The notes below the pieces were generated by a model. The model did no database searches and was not told the DNA's origin. It was given only the letters and a program-made list of their open reading frames with translations. This document shows, piece by piece, positions 46,660-56,281 of a stretch of 64,000 nt of DNA. This stretch comes from Aquarana catesbeiana (Eukaryota; Chordata; Amphibia; Anura; Ranidae): NCBI RefSeq assembly GCF_042186555.1, contig NC_133328.1, positions 616,659,092-616,723,091 of the forward strand, given 5' to 3'. Made by a program: the position numbers and the translations under genes. Each line of letters starts with the position of its first letter. The stretch's first letter is position 1.

Positions 46660-47640
46660 TACAACTATTGAAGATATTATTATTATTATACATTATTATT
46701 ATAACTATTGAAGAGATTATTATTATTATACAGGCTTTATATAGCGCCAACAGTTTGCGCAGCTCTTTACAACATGGGGCAGACAGTACACTTACAATAC
46801 AAATCAATACAGGAGGGATCAGAGGGCCCTGCTCATTAGAGCTTACAATCTAGAAGGGAGGGTCAAGTGGAAACAAAAGGTAATAACTGAGGGGGCTGAG
46901 CTGATGGAGAAAATACAGTTGTTAGGTGTGGGTAGGGTAGGCTTCTCTGAATAGAAGGGTTTTCAGGCATCGTCTAAAAGATAATAGAGTAGGAGATAAG
47001 CGGACAGATTGGGGTAAGGAGTACCATAGGATTGGAGAGGCTTTGGAAAAGTCCTGGAGGCAAGCATGGGAGGAGGTGACGAGAGAGCAGGAGGTCTTGA
47101 GAGGAACGAAGAGAACGAGTAGGTTAGTATTTAGGGACTAGGTCAGTGATGTAGCTGGTGGCTAAATTCTGGATGGCTTTGTAAGTAGTTTGTTAGTATT
47201 TTGAATTTAATTCTTTGGCTCAGCGGAAGCAAGTGGAGGGATTGACAGAGCGATTAGTAAGGTGGATGAGTCTGGCAGCAGCATTCATGATGGATTGAAG
47301 AGGTGATAGACTATGTAGAGGTAAGCCAAAGAGAAGGGAGTTGCAGTAGTTGAGGCGAGAGACGACCAGCAAGTGAATTAAGAGCTTTGTAGTGTCATTG
47401 GTTAGAAAGGGGCATATTTTGGAGATGTTCCAGAGGTTGAGTTGGCAGGATTTGGACAGTGATTGGACATGGTGCTTAAAGGAGAGTTCAGAGTCCAGGA
47501 CTACACCTAGAACCTTGGCATGTGGGGATGGGCTTATAGTTGTGCCATCGATTTTTGACAGAGAGATCAGAGGAAGGGGCATATGGTTAAGGAGATAAGG
47601 TTAATGCTGAATTCAGGGCAGATACAAAAGAGAAACAATA
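46660..47640 (-). mobile_element. LINE fragment, probably L2/CR1 group, with 3' region
   Basis: A minus-strand frame of 120 codons (47220-47582) reads KVLGVVLDSELSFKHHVQSL, SRLNYCNSLLFGLP and MNAAARLI. This is the segment after the reverse transcriptase of L2-like LINEs. The left part (46735-47200) has the ATATAGCGCCAACAG and GAGCTTACAATCTAGA words common in vertebrate L2-type tails or SINEs. Clade choice is uncertain. Confidence 0.65.
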
Positions 47641-47876
47641 ATGTTTTTTTTTTTGCAGCTTTGTAATCATTAAGTGCCCGTTCACACCAGAACGCTGTGC
47701 AGAAAGAAGAAATACTATACAATGTCAAGGGTATAATCTAGATTAAAGCAGAACTTGACCCATAACAACTTGATAAAAAAAATCTTTAGCAAGGAACATA
47801 CATTCCACATTAATAATGGTCAGCCGAAGCACCATGTAAGAAGCTGCTGGCTGGGTTTCCATTTCGTGGTGCAAGG

Positions 47877-49979
47877 TTGTTTGGAGATGACTTGGATGAC
47901 TATATCAAGAAAATCTCTGGTGGGAAAAGTACTCTCTTACCTGTCAAGAAGAAGAGTAAGCGTCCCTCTTTCAAACGGACTCTTTCCCCAGCGCCAGGGG
48001 CTTCAGCCTTCAGGCAGTCTCGACGGCCTCCTCCGTCTGGGTTCAGAAGGAAGAGTCAACCCCAGGAACAAAAGAAGTCCTGGGGGAAGAAGCCTACTAG
48101 GCAAAGCACGAAGACCTCTTTAGTGGGGGGAAGACTGCGACAGTTCTCAGAACTCTGGCAGGAGGACTTCCAGGACAGATGGGTAATCTCCACAGTAACC
48201 TTAGGGTACAAGCTGGAGTTTCAGGAATTTCCCTCTCCTCGGTTCCTCAGATCAAGTGTCCCCAGAGACCCAGAGAAGAAGCAGTCGCTCCTTCTAGCGT
48301 TAGAGCGACTTTTGTCGCAGGAGGTCATTATGATGGTTTCCGCAAAGGACCAGGGATTGGGTTTCTATTCCAACCTGTTTACGGTCCAAAAGCCAAATGG
48401 GGATGTCAGACCCATTCTGGATTTAAGGGATCTGAACCGATTCCTAAGGATTCAGTCCTTCCGCATGGAATCAATTCGGACAGTAGTCTCCACCCTGCAG
48501 GGAGGAGAATTTCTGGCATCGATAGACATCAGAGATGCATACCTACATGTGCCCATTTTTCCTGCTCATCAGACAGGAGGGCGTCATTTCCAGTTTGTGG
48601 CTCTACCTTTTGGGATAGCCACTGCACCTCGGGTGTTCACAAAGGTCTTGGCCTCTCCTCTGGCCAGATTAAGGGCCCAGGATATAGCTGTCATAGCATA
48701 CCTAGACGACCTGCTACTAATAGACCGGTCGGTAGCTTCCTTGAACTGGAATTTGAGGACCACAGTCAGGTATCTGGAACACCTGGGTTGGATCCTCAAC
48801 CTAGAAAAATCTTTCCTAAAACCAGTAAGAAGACTAAAGTATTTAGCTCTGATCATAGATGCAAGCCAGGAGAAAATATTTCTACCGCAGGCAAAGATCA
48901 CTGCTCTAAGAGAGCTGATTCTGGCAGTCAGGACCAAGAAGGGTCCCTCTGTCCGCCTTTGTATGAGGCTGCTGGGGAAGATGGTGTCTTCATTCAAAGC
49001 AGTTCCCTATGCTCAGTTCCATTCAAGAATGCTGCAACTCAGTATTCTGTCACCCTGGAACAAGAAGGTTCAGGCATTAGACTTTCCGATGCACCTGTCT
49101 CATGCGGTGCGTCAGAGCCTCAATTGGTGGCTCATACCTGAAAACCTGCAGAGGGGGAAATCCTTTCTACCGGTTACCTGGACGGTGGTAACAACAGATG
49201 CCAGTCTGTCAGGTTGGAGAGCAGTTCTGGAACAGTCTGTGATTCAGGGGCTATGGTCCAAGACCGAGAGGACCTTACCTATCAACATTCTGGAGATCCG
49301 GGCGGTATACCTGGCCCTAAAAGCCTGGACTATCAGGCTACAGGGTTGCCCGGTCAGGATCCAGTCCGACAATGCCACAGCAGTGGCTTATGTCAATCAT
49401 CAGGAAGGCACCCGAAGCCGAGCTGCTCAAAAGGAGGTGAACCAGATCTTAGTCTGGGCAGAGATGCATGTGCCATGCATATCGGCAGTTTTCATTCCAG
49501 GGATAGAGAACTGGCAGGCGGACTATCTAAGTCGCCAGCAGCTACTTCCAGGGGAATGGTCTCTACATCCCGACGTCTTTTGGAATATATGCCAAAGATG
49601 CGGGGTCCCAGATGTAGATCTCTTTGCATCCCGATTCAGCAAAAAGATAGACAGATTTGTGGCAAGGACGAGGGATCCTCTTGCATGCGGGACGGATACG
49701 TTGGTGATTCCGTGGCAGCGGTTCTCACTGATTTATGCATTCCCGCCTATTCTGCTACTGCCACGACTCCTTCGCAGGATTAGGCAGGAAAAGAAGTCGG
49801 TACTTCTGGTGGCCCCCGCTTGGCCCAGAAGGACTTGGTATGCAGAAATAGTAAGGATGACGGTGGGTTCCCCGTGGACCCTACCGATACACCCAGACCT
49901 GTTATCTCAAGGTCCAGTGTTCCATCCTGCCTTACAAACCCTAAATTTGATGTTTTGGCTATTGAGACCCACGTTCTGA
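47877..49979 (+). CDS. DIRS reverse transcriptase / RNase H protein
   Basis: The frame has 700 codons and no stop. Residues 1-90 are the end of the gag-like region, rich in Lys, Arg and Pro. The reverse transcriptase follows: SNLFTVQKPNGDVRPILDLR near 163, DIRDAYLHVPI with the first Asp at 217, LPFGIATAPRVFTK, and the catalytic YLDD at 275-278. RNase H follows with Asp 441 (TTDAS), Glu 473 (ILEIRA), Asp 498 (QSDNATA) and Asp 549 (QADYLSR), so all four acidic residues are present. The C-terminal part (from about 560) has DVDLFASRFSKKIDRF and resembles the region before the recombinase in other DIRS elements. The listed start is a TTG within the open frame; the same frame continues upstream, so the true N-terminus is unknown. 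Confidence 0.9.
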   Translation: MFGDDLDDYIKKISGGKSTLLPVKKKSKRPSFKRTLSPAPGASAFRQSRRPPPSGFRRKSQPQEQKKSWGKKPTRQSTKTSLVGGRLRQFSELWQEDFQDRWVISTVTLGYKLEFQEFPSPRFLRSSVPRDPEKKQSLLLALERLLSQEVIMMVSAKDQGLGFYSNLFTVQKPNGDVRPILDLRDLNRFLRIQSFRMESIRTVVSTLQGGEFLASIDIRDAYLHVPIFPAHQTGGRHFQFVALPFGIATAPRVFTKVLASPLARLRAQDIAVIAYLDDLLLIDRSVASLNWNLRTTVRYLEHLGWILNLEKSFLKPVRRLKYLALIIDASQEKIFLPQAKITALRELILAVRTKKGPSVRLCMRLLGKMVSSFKAVPYAQFHSRMLQLSILSPWNKKVQALDFPMHLSHAVRQSLNWWLIPENLQRGKSFLPVTWTVVTTDASLSGWRAVLEQSVIQGLWSKTERTLPINILEIRAVYLALKAWTIRLQGCPVRIQSDNATAVAYVNHQEGTRSRAAQKEVNQILVWAEMHVPCISAVFIPGIENWQADYLSRQQLLPGEWSLHPDVFWNICQRCGVPDVDLFASRFSKKIDRFVARTRDPLACGTDTLVIPWQRFSLIYAFPPILLLPRLLRRIRQEKKSVLLVAPAWPRRTWYAEIVRMTVGSPWTLPIHPDLLSQGPVFHPALQTLNLMFWLLRPTF

Positions 49980-50997
49980 AGAGTCGTGGGCTTTCAGGTC
50001 CTGTCATATTTACCTTGATCAATGCAAGGAAGCCAGCTTCCAGGATGATTTATCATAGAGTCTAGAAAGCTTATGTGTCCTGGTATGAATCCAGGGGTTG
50101 GCATTCCAGAAAATATGTCATAGGTAGAATTCTTGATTTTCTACAATTAGGATTAGAGATGAAGCTGGCCTTGAGTACCATCAAGGGCCAGGTCTCGGCT
50201 TTATCAGTATTATTTCAACGGCCACTTGCTTCGCATTCTTTGGTCCGAAACTTTATGCAGGGGGTGATGCGTCTTAATCCTCCGGTTAAAGCGCCCCTAA
50301 ACCCCTGGGACTTGAACTTGGTCCTGGCTGTGTTACAGAAACAGCCTTTTGAACCAATAAGTCAGATTCCTTTGGTTTTGTTGACAAGGCAGTTAATTTT
50401 TCTGGTGGCCATTTCTTCTGCTAGAAGAGTGTCAGAAATAGCAGCCCTTTCCTGTAAGGAGCCTTATTTGATTGTACACAAGGATAGAGTGGTACTGCGC
50501 CCTCATCCTAGTTTTTTACCAAAGGTGGTTTCTGATTTTCATTTAAATCAAGACATTGTTCTACCTTCCTTTTTTACAGATCCCTGTTCTTTGGATCTCA
50601 ACATTCGTTGGATGTAGTAAGAGCAGTCAGGGCCTATCTTGGGGCAACTGCTCAGATTAGCAAAATGGATGTTTTGTTTGTGCTGCCAGATGGTCCCAAT
50701 AGAGGACAGGCAGTGTCAAAAGCTACCATTTCTAAATGGATTCGTCCGTTGATTATTCAGGCCTACGGTTTGAAACAAAAGATTCCTCCGTTTCAGATCA
50801 GGGCACATTCCGCAAGGGCTATTGGTGCTTCTTGGGCAGTGCATCACCAAGCCTCTATGGCTCAAATCTGTAAGGCCGCAACCTGGTCTTCAGTCCATAC
50901 ATTCACCAGATTCTATCAGGTGGATGTGAGAAGGCATGAGGATATCGCCTTTGGGCGTAGTGTGCTGCAGGCAGCGGTACAGGGTCCTCAGGTCTGA
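49820..50997 (+). pseudogene. DIRS tyrosine recombinase, broken
   Basis: This enzyme integrates the circular DNA copy. The frame overlaps the end of the reverse transcriptase frame in another phase, as is common in DIRS. It reads GPVIFTLINARKPASRM and is cut by an in-frame TAG at 50063-50065. The same frame then continues (KAYVSWYESRGW...) to a stop at 50615-50617. A frameshift near 50580-50608 moves the rest to another phase (50608-50997). Catalytic residues are recognisable: Arg in SSARRVSEI (50423-50428), His-x-x-Arg in HSARA (50805-50816), and Tyr in FTRFYQVD (50914-50916). Only two lesions separate it from an open frame, so the copy is fairly young. Confidence 0.85.
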
Positions 50998-51039
50998 TTG
51001 CACCCTACTCGGTCGTGGTTCCCCCCCCCTCAGGTAGCA

Positions 51040-51394
51040 TTGCTTTGGGACATCCCATCAGTAATTACTGTGGCTCTGTGTCCCGTGATGTTTGAGAAAG
51101 AAAATAGCATTTTTAAAAATGGCTTACCTGTAAAATTCTTTTCTTTCGAAGGACATCACGGGACACAGAGGTCCCGCCCCTCTTCTAATACACTATATTG
51201 CTTGGCTACAAAACTGAGGTATCCCTGCAAGGGGAGGGATTATATAGGGGGTTGAACTTTCTGATAGGGTGTGCCAGTGTCCAATCACCAGTGATACCCT
51301 ATATAACCCATCAGTAATTACTGTGGCTCTGTGTTCCGTGATGTCCTTCGAAAGAAAAGGATTTTACAGGTAAGCTGTTTTTAAAAAATCCTAT
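51040..51394. repeat. DIRS right-end terminal and complementary repeats
   Basis: A module CCATCAGTAATTACTGTGGC plus CTCTGTG(T/C)CCGTGATG occurs directly at 51055 and 51308. Its second part occurs inverted at 51124-51171 (CTTACCTGTAAAATTC ... CATCACGGGACACAGAG). The tail at 51328-51375 is the reverse complement of that block. Mixed direct and inverted copies fit the inverted terminal repeat plus internal complementary region of DIRS elements. Confidence 0.75.
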
Positions 51395-51911
51395 TTTTGC
51401 TGAAGCCCAGAACCCCCTCAGCAGCAGTAAATCATAAAGCACAACTAAACTCATCGATTTAACGTTTTCAAAAAAAGTTTACATTCCTGGAATGCCGGGA
51501 TTCCTAACTGTCACATTTTGCTTTTGTCCTCGAACCAAACTGTCAAACCATCAGATGGCTGGTGTCATAACTGATGTGCAGCTCTATGGCAGTTGCAGAT
51601 CAAACAGAAGCAGCCTCCTTGACTGTAGAGGATAGGAGGGCTTAATTTAACTTTAAGGCTGTCAGCAGATCGGCCTCTGCAAATTCGGCAATGCCTAAAA
51701 ATAAAGCACAACTGAGCATGTGCAGAGCAGGGCAAAAGAGTGTATTTCTGGATTTTAAACAGTATAGGCACTTATTTTTAATGTTTTACATCTCTAAGAC
51801 TTGCAAAAGGGGCCAGCCTGAAGTCATCAATTTTCTGACTAAAGTTCCACTTTAAGAACAATTTGCCAGTATGATAAAAATTTACAGTTTCCTTAACCTT
51901 CTTGTTTATAG
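51395..51911. other. Intronic sequence before exon 6
   Basis: No gene or repeat structure was recognised. The stretch ends in a normal acceptor (CTTCTTGTTTATAG). Confidence 0.4.
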
Positions 51912-51957
51912 GTGAACACTGAAGAGATTACATTTGAATCATTGAAGAAGGCCATTG
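51912..51957 (+). CDS. EFR3A: EFR3A coding exon 6 of 8 in window
   Basis: The exon is 46 bases. It enters at phase 0, reads VNTEEITFESLKKAI and leaves one base of an Asp codon. The donor is GTAAGA. It is very short, but the TEEITFE(A/S)LKKAI peptide is a clear EFR3A signature, and both neighbours join in frame. Confidence 0.92.
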
Positions 51958-52198
51958 GTAAGAATACTATTATACCTATAAACCATTAAACCTTTTAATA
52001 AAGGGTGTTTATACAGCTGTCACAGGCTGAGACCCGGGAAATGTCTGCAATCTGCATTATTTGAATTGGGAATTGAGATAGCGTGATTTTTTTTTTCTTT
52101 CTCTACAGTAGTCATTTACCCTAATCCACGTGCCTTATCTTTTACATTATTTGCGTGAATGCGCTGATCGAATCTCAGCTGGTTCCTACCTACCGGGC

Positions 52199-53780
52199 TT
52201 AAAGTGATACTAAACACACAATGTTTAATTTCCATTATCCCTTCTATTTCTGCATGTGGATGATGGCACTGTAATTATTTTAATTAAAAAAACAAAACAT
52301 CTAAGTACCTTTTTCCTAATGGATATACAGCTGTCACATGACCCAGATCTTTCCCAGCCTGTCTGCAGGGAAACTTAAGAAGGAGAAGCTTCTAGTCCTC
52401 TGTTGCTGGTCACATGTTCCAAATATAAAAAACATAAAAAAGGGGAATGTGGGACTTTAAATGAGGCAATTGACTTGTGGAGGTAGAGTATATAGTAATC
52501 ATTTTTTATTTATTTGTAACAATAGTAAAAAAGTATTTTCATATATATACATGCACAATGGCATAAACATAATGGATACATATACATTAGCTTGGCAACA
52601 CATAAAAGATAGTAAATGTTGATATATATAATACAAGGTGTTTCATATTCGCAGGCATTAGTACATCATATGCAAAAGAGCTGCTATAAGATAGGTACAC
52701 ATACACATTGATAATTGCATAGTACTCGAGGAATCTTAGATGTATAAAAAGTATATATGGGCCAGTGAATAAGTAATGAGCTGGACTTGTCTAAGCACCC
52801 CATGGAAACTCGACGCGTTTCATGGCTATATGCCATTCATCAGGAGTTGGGTTCAGAGGTAAACTGTAAATATAATTATGTAATATTAGTAAATATGTTC
52901 TACCCCTTTAAAGGGAGAAAAGACCTCATGGGGAGAAAGATCTGTACTCGCAGGTCGGCTATAGCACTGTGCTTGGCTGGCATCGAGGAGGAAGGGACCC
53001 CAAATGGTTGTATGTTCTGGAGCTGAGGCCAGGAACCCCACCCCAGCCAAGAAAAATTCCACATGGCATGCCCGATTGCTGCAACACATTCCACATGTGT
53101 GGGGATGATTACAAGTATGGTGTTCTGAAAGAAAATGTATGAAAATGAGAAAAATATGTGGAAAAACAGTGAAAAAAGTAAGAGAATGTAAAAAGTGAAA
53201 AAACATGGTGAGTATTTGAGAGAAAAAAATAAAATAAAATTGATATATGTATATTATAATGAGTGTTGTGTATGTATAAAAATACACACATACACCATAG
53301 TGAGTGGGTATGTTGCATGAGTCAAAAAGAAAGAAAGGAAAAAAAGGGGAAAGGGCTGAAAAAAGGAGAAAATGTGCATAACTTACGTGTGTCTGTATCC
53401 AGTGTGTGTTACCTCCCTGGTGTCAAATACACAGTGAAATGGTAGGCAATCAGGCCCACCTGCTTAAGTAGTCCAGGTGTGGGGCGGGTCCCCGACCAAT
53501 GTCATGCACACCATCCAATGAGAGTAGGAGTTGGCAGTAAAAATCCACCACCGGCACAAGCACCAAAGTGGAGCCACGCCAAACCCCATCTTCAACATGA
53601 GATGGACCAAAGACGTCCCTGTATTGCGGCATCAAAAGACGCACAAACAGGTCGTAACGTGACGCTGATGCGCAGGAGGGCCCCCATTCCCCCCCCCCCC
53701 CCGCCAATTTTTCAAAGGAGACTCAGGAATATAAAAAAACAGCCTTTGGAATATAGAGTAAAAATAATTAATATTAATAA
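52199..53780 (+). repeat. MITE-like repeat (ATACTAAAC family), split by ~1.27 kb
   Basis: The head TTAAAGTGATACTAAACAC to GGTCACATGTTCC (52199-52430) matches 5838-6060. The continuation ACAGCCTTTGGAATA...AGAGTAAAAATAATTAATA at 53735-53775 matches 6079-6120. The gap between about 52450 and 53720 holds foreign sequence with an ACGCGTTTCATGG motif at 52814. Confidence 0.55.
52450..53720. mobile_element. Unclassified insertion carrying an ACGCGTTTC motif
   Basis: The segment sits inside a MITE that is continuous elsewhere. It contains GACGCGTTTCATGGC followed by ATTCATCAGGAG at 52812-52850. AT-rich tracts lie at 52500-52760 and a poly-C run at 53690-53702. No coding similarity was seen on either strand. 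Confidence 0.45.
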
Positions 53781-53783
53781 ACT

Positions 53784-53974
53784 TCTTTTGTCAGACTATT
53801 TCTGCACTGCTACACATACTCAGATCTGACGTTTAGAGCCCTTTCACACTGGGGTGCTAGCGGTAAAGCGCCACTAGTTTTAGCGGCGCTTTACCGCTAG
53901 CACCCCAGTGTGAAAGGGCTCTAAATGTCAGATCTGAGTATGTGTAGCAGTGCAGAAATAGTCTGACAAAAGAA
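53784..53974. repeat. 191-bp near-perfect palindrome with central hairpin MITE
   Basis: The arms meet at 53879. The inner 86 bp (53836-53921) is a hairpin with ends GAGCCCTTTCACACT and AGTGTGAAAGGGCTC, flanked by TTA/TAA, and resembles a tiny Harbinger-type MITE. The palindrome continues outside the MITE for about 52 bp per side (TTCTTTTGTCAGACTATTTC on the left) with one mismatch. Confidence 0.88.
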
Positions 53975-54070
53975 ATTCTCTTTCAGTAAACACATTTTAG
54001 AGACTAACTGACATGTCGTTTAGATGTGGTTTGGTGCTATTAAGTTCTATTTTTCGTCTCTTCCAAACAG

Positions 54071-54174
54071 ACAATACAGGAATGGAAGAGCAGGAAAAAG
54101 AGAAGAGGCGTCTGGTGATAGAAAAGTTCCAGAAAGCTCCGTTTGAGGAAATCGCTGCTCAATGTGAATCTAAA
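54071..54174 (+). CDS. EFR3A: EFR3A coding exon 7 of 8 in window
   Basis: The exon is 104 bases; its first two bases complete the Asp codon from exon 6, and it ends at phase 0. The acceptor is CTCTTCCAAACAG and the donor is GTGAGT. It reads DNTGMEEQEKEKRRLVIEKF then QKAPFEEIAAQCESK. This highly charged helix and FQKAPFEEIAA are nearly invariant. GMEEQEKEKRRLVIEKF and QCESK separate EFR3A from EFR3B. This region and its neighbours have been reported to contact TTC7B. Confidence 0.95.
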
Positions 54175-54265
54175 GTGAGTGTTTACTACTGACCTGTTCC
54201 AATATCGCACTTATTATTGGGCTACGCCATTTACAGCAACCTTCAGAGCAGTTTAGGTGCTTTAA

Positions 54266-54560
54266 CCACTTCAGCTCTGGAAGGTTTTACCCCGTTCATG
54301 ACTGACTAGGTCATTTTTTTGCTATTCAGCACTGCGCTACTTTAACTGGGAATTGCACGGTCATGCAACACTGTACACAAATTAAATTTATATATATTTT
54401 TTTCACACAAATAGAGCTTTCTTTTTTGGTGGTATTTGATGACCTCTGGGTTTTTAGGCTTTTTGCTATATAGACGAAAAAAGACTGAACATTTTTGAAG
54501 AAAAAACATATTTTCTGCTTTGTTATAAAACATATCCAATAAAATCTAAATTCTTTATAA
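54266..54560 (-). mobile_element. piggyBac-like element, family A, truncated
   Basis: It starts after TTAA at 54262-54265 with CCACTTCAGCTCTGGAAGG and continues through CAAATAGAGCTTTC and GGTGGTATTTGATGACC. It fades near 54560. Confidence 0.65.
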
Positions 54561-55165
54561 CACATTCCCCTCAAAGTACACATTACACATTCCTCTCCCC
54601 AGTACACATTCCCCTCAAATGTCCCCCTTTTGAAAAGTAGTCTGAGGCATTTAATAAGAGGCATGGCGAGTTTTTTGAAGTTGCAATTTTTTGGAAAATT
54701 AAGAAATTACATTTTTTTTTACATACTGTCACCAATTGCAGTACAGCATCATATAACTGGTGTGGCGATGATCAGGGATACTGACTGGTGACAGTATGTT
54801 ACAAAAATTTTTTTTTTTTTTTAATTATTTAAACCTTTTTTTAACATGTTGCTTTTTTTTTTAACTTTTTTTTTTTAACATACTCCTATCAGAGTAGTTC
54901 GGTGTCACCATAGCAACACTGTACTACTCTGCGGGGGGGGGGGGGTGATCAGGGATCTGTTTTTTTTTTTGCACACTTTGATTGCTGTTACAATGATGAT
55001 CATTGTAACCGCAATGTTTTCAACTGTCATGAATGGGCTACGTTCATGACAGCTGTAATTACTAGTAGGAATGCACTGAATGTTTTTTTTTTTGGTGCCG
55101 AAACCAATACCGAAAATGAAAAAAAATACTGAAAATGACTGTTTTTAAAAAATATTTTTAAACAG
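54561..55165. other. Intronic sequence with T-rich tracts
   Basis: A short direct repeat of ACACATTCCCCTC-type words lies at 54560-54625. Palindromic words ACATACTGTCACCA and TGGTGACAGTATGT pair near 54721 and 54786, suggesting a degraded MITE. Poly-T tracts and a poly-G run (54934-54946) follow. No gene was recognised. Confidence 0.4.
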
Positions 55166-56281
55166 GAGATGGTCAGAGACTGCAGACATGGTACAGGAGA
55201 TGGTCAGGGACTGCAGACATGGTACAGGAGATGGTCAGAGACTGCAGACATGGTACAGGAGATGGTCAGGGACTGCAGACATGGTACAGGAGATGGTCAG
55301 AGACTGCAGACATGGTACAGGAGATGGTCAGGGACTGCAGACATGGTACAGGAGATGGTCAGAGACTGCAGACATGGTACAGGAGATGGTCAGGGACTGC
55401 AGACATGGTACAGGAGATGGTCAGAGACTGCAGACGTGGTACAGGAGATGGTCAGAGACTGCAGACGTGGTACAGGAGATGGTCAGGGACTGCAGACATG
55501 GTACAGGAGATGGTCAGAGACTGCAGACGTGGTACAGGAGATGGTCAGAGACTGCAGACGTGGTACAGGAGATGGTCAGAGACTGCAGACATGGTACAGG
55601 AGATGGTCAGGGACTGCAGACATGGTACAGGAGATGGTCAGAGACTGCAGACATGGTACAGGAGATGGTCAGGGACTGCAGACATGGTACAGGAGATGGT
55701 CAGAGACTGCAGACGTGGTACAGGAGATGGTCAGAGACTGCAGACGTGGTACAGGAGATGGTCAGGGACTGCAGACATGGTACAGGAGATGGTCAGAGAC
55801 TGCAGACGTGGTACAGGAGATGGTCAGAGACTGCAGACGTGGTACAGGAGATGGTCAGAGACTGCAGACATGGTACAGGAGATGGTCAGGGACTGCAGAC
55901 ATGGTACAGGAGATGGTCAGAGACTGCAGACGTGGTACAGGAGATGGTCAGAGACTGCAGACGTGGTACAGGAGATGGTCAGAGACTGCAGACGTGGTAC
56001 AGGAGATGGTCAGAGACTGCAGACGTGGTACAGGAGATGGTCAGAGACTGCAGACGTGGTACAGGAGATGGTCAGAGACTGCAGACGTGGTACAGGAGAT
56101 GGTCAGAGACTGCAGACATGGTACAGGAGATGGTCAGAGACTGCAGACATGGTACAGGAGATGGTCAGAGACTGCAGACATGGTACAGGAGATGGTCAGA
56201 GACTGCAGACATGGTACAGGAGATGGTCAGAGACTGCAGACGTGGTACAGGAGATGGTCAGGGACTGCAGACGTGGTACAG
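55166..56281. repeat. 31-bp minisatellite, 36 units, exact length
   Basis: The unit is GAGATGGTCAGAGACTGCAG plus ACATGGTACAG. Unit starts fall at 55166 + 31n with no insertion or deletion. Only two positions vary, both A/G (CAG[A/G]GACTG and GAC[A/G]TGG). All three + frames are open, giving spurious proteins of 368-391 codons. The order of variant units shows a higher-order duplication (see findings). Confidence 0.97.

Larger units (their letters stand above)
47800..51394 (+). mobile_element. DIRS-type retrotransposon, 5'-truncated, nearly intact coding part
   Basis: DIRS elements replicate by reverse transcription and integrate with a tyrosine recombinase, leaving no target duplication. This copy starts inside the gag-like region, has an open reverse transcriptase/RNase H frame and a recombinase frame with two breaks. 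It ends with complex terminal repeats at 51040-51394. The left inverted terminal repeat was not found, so the 5' end is missing. It is inserted in the EFR3A intron in sense orientation. Minus-strand relatives lie at 13440-16690 and 60140-63170. Confidence 0.88.

Noticed and set aside
48179..49783. Frames of 320, 189 and 137 codons overlapping the DIRS reverse transcriptase
   Set aside because: They are shadows in other phases or on the other strand of the 700-codon frame, which holds all the recognisable motifs.
50075..50997. Tyrosine recombinase as a phage or integron integrase
   Set aside because: It follows a DIRS reverse transcriptase/RNase H in overlapping phase and lies in a frog-like intron; no bacterial or phage context exists.
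55166..56281. Possible CRISPR array
   Set aside because: Units are contiguous with no unique spacers, and the setting is a vertebrate intron.
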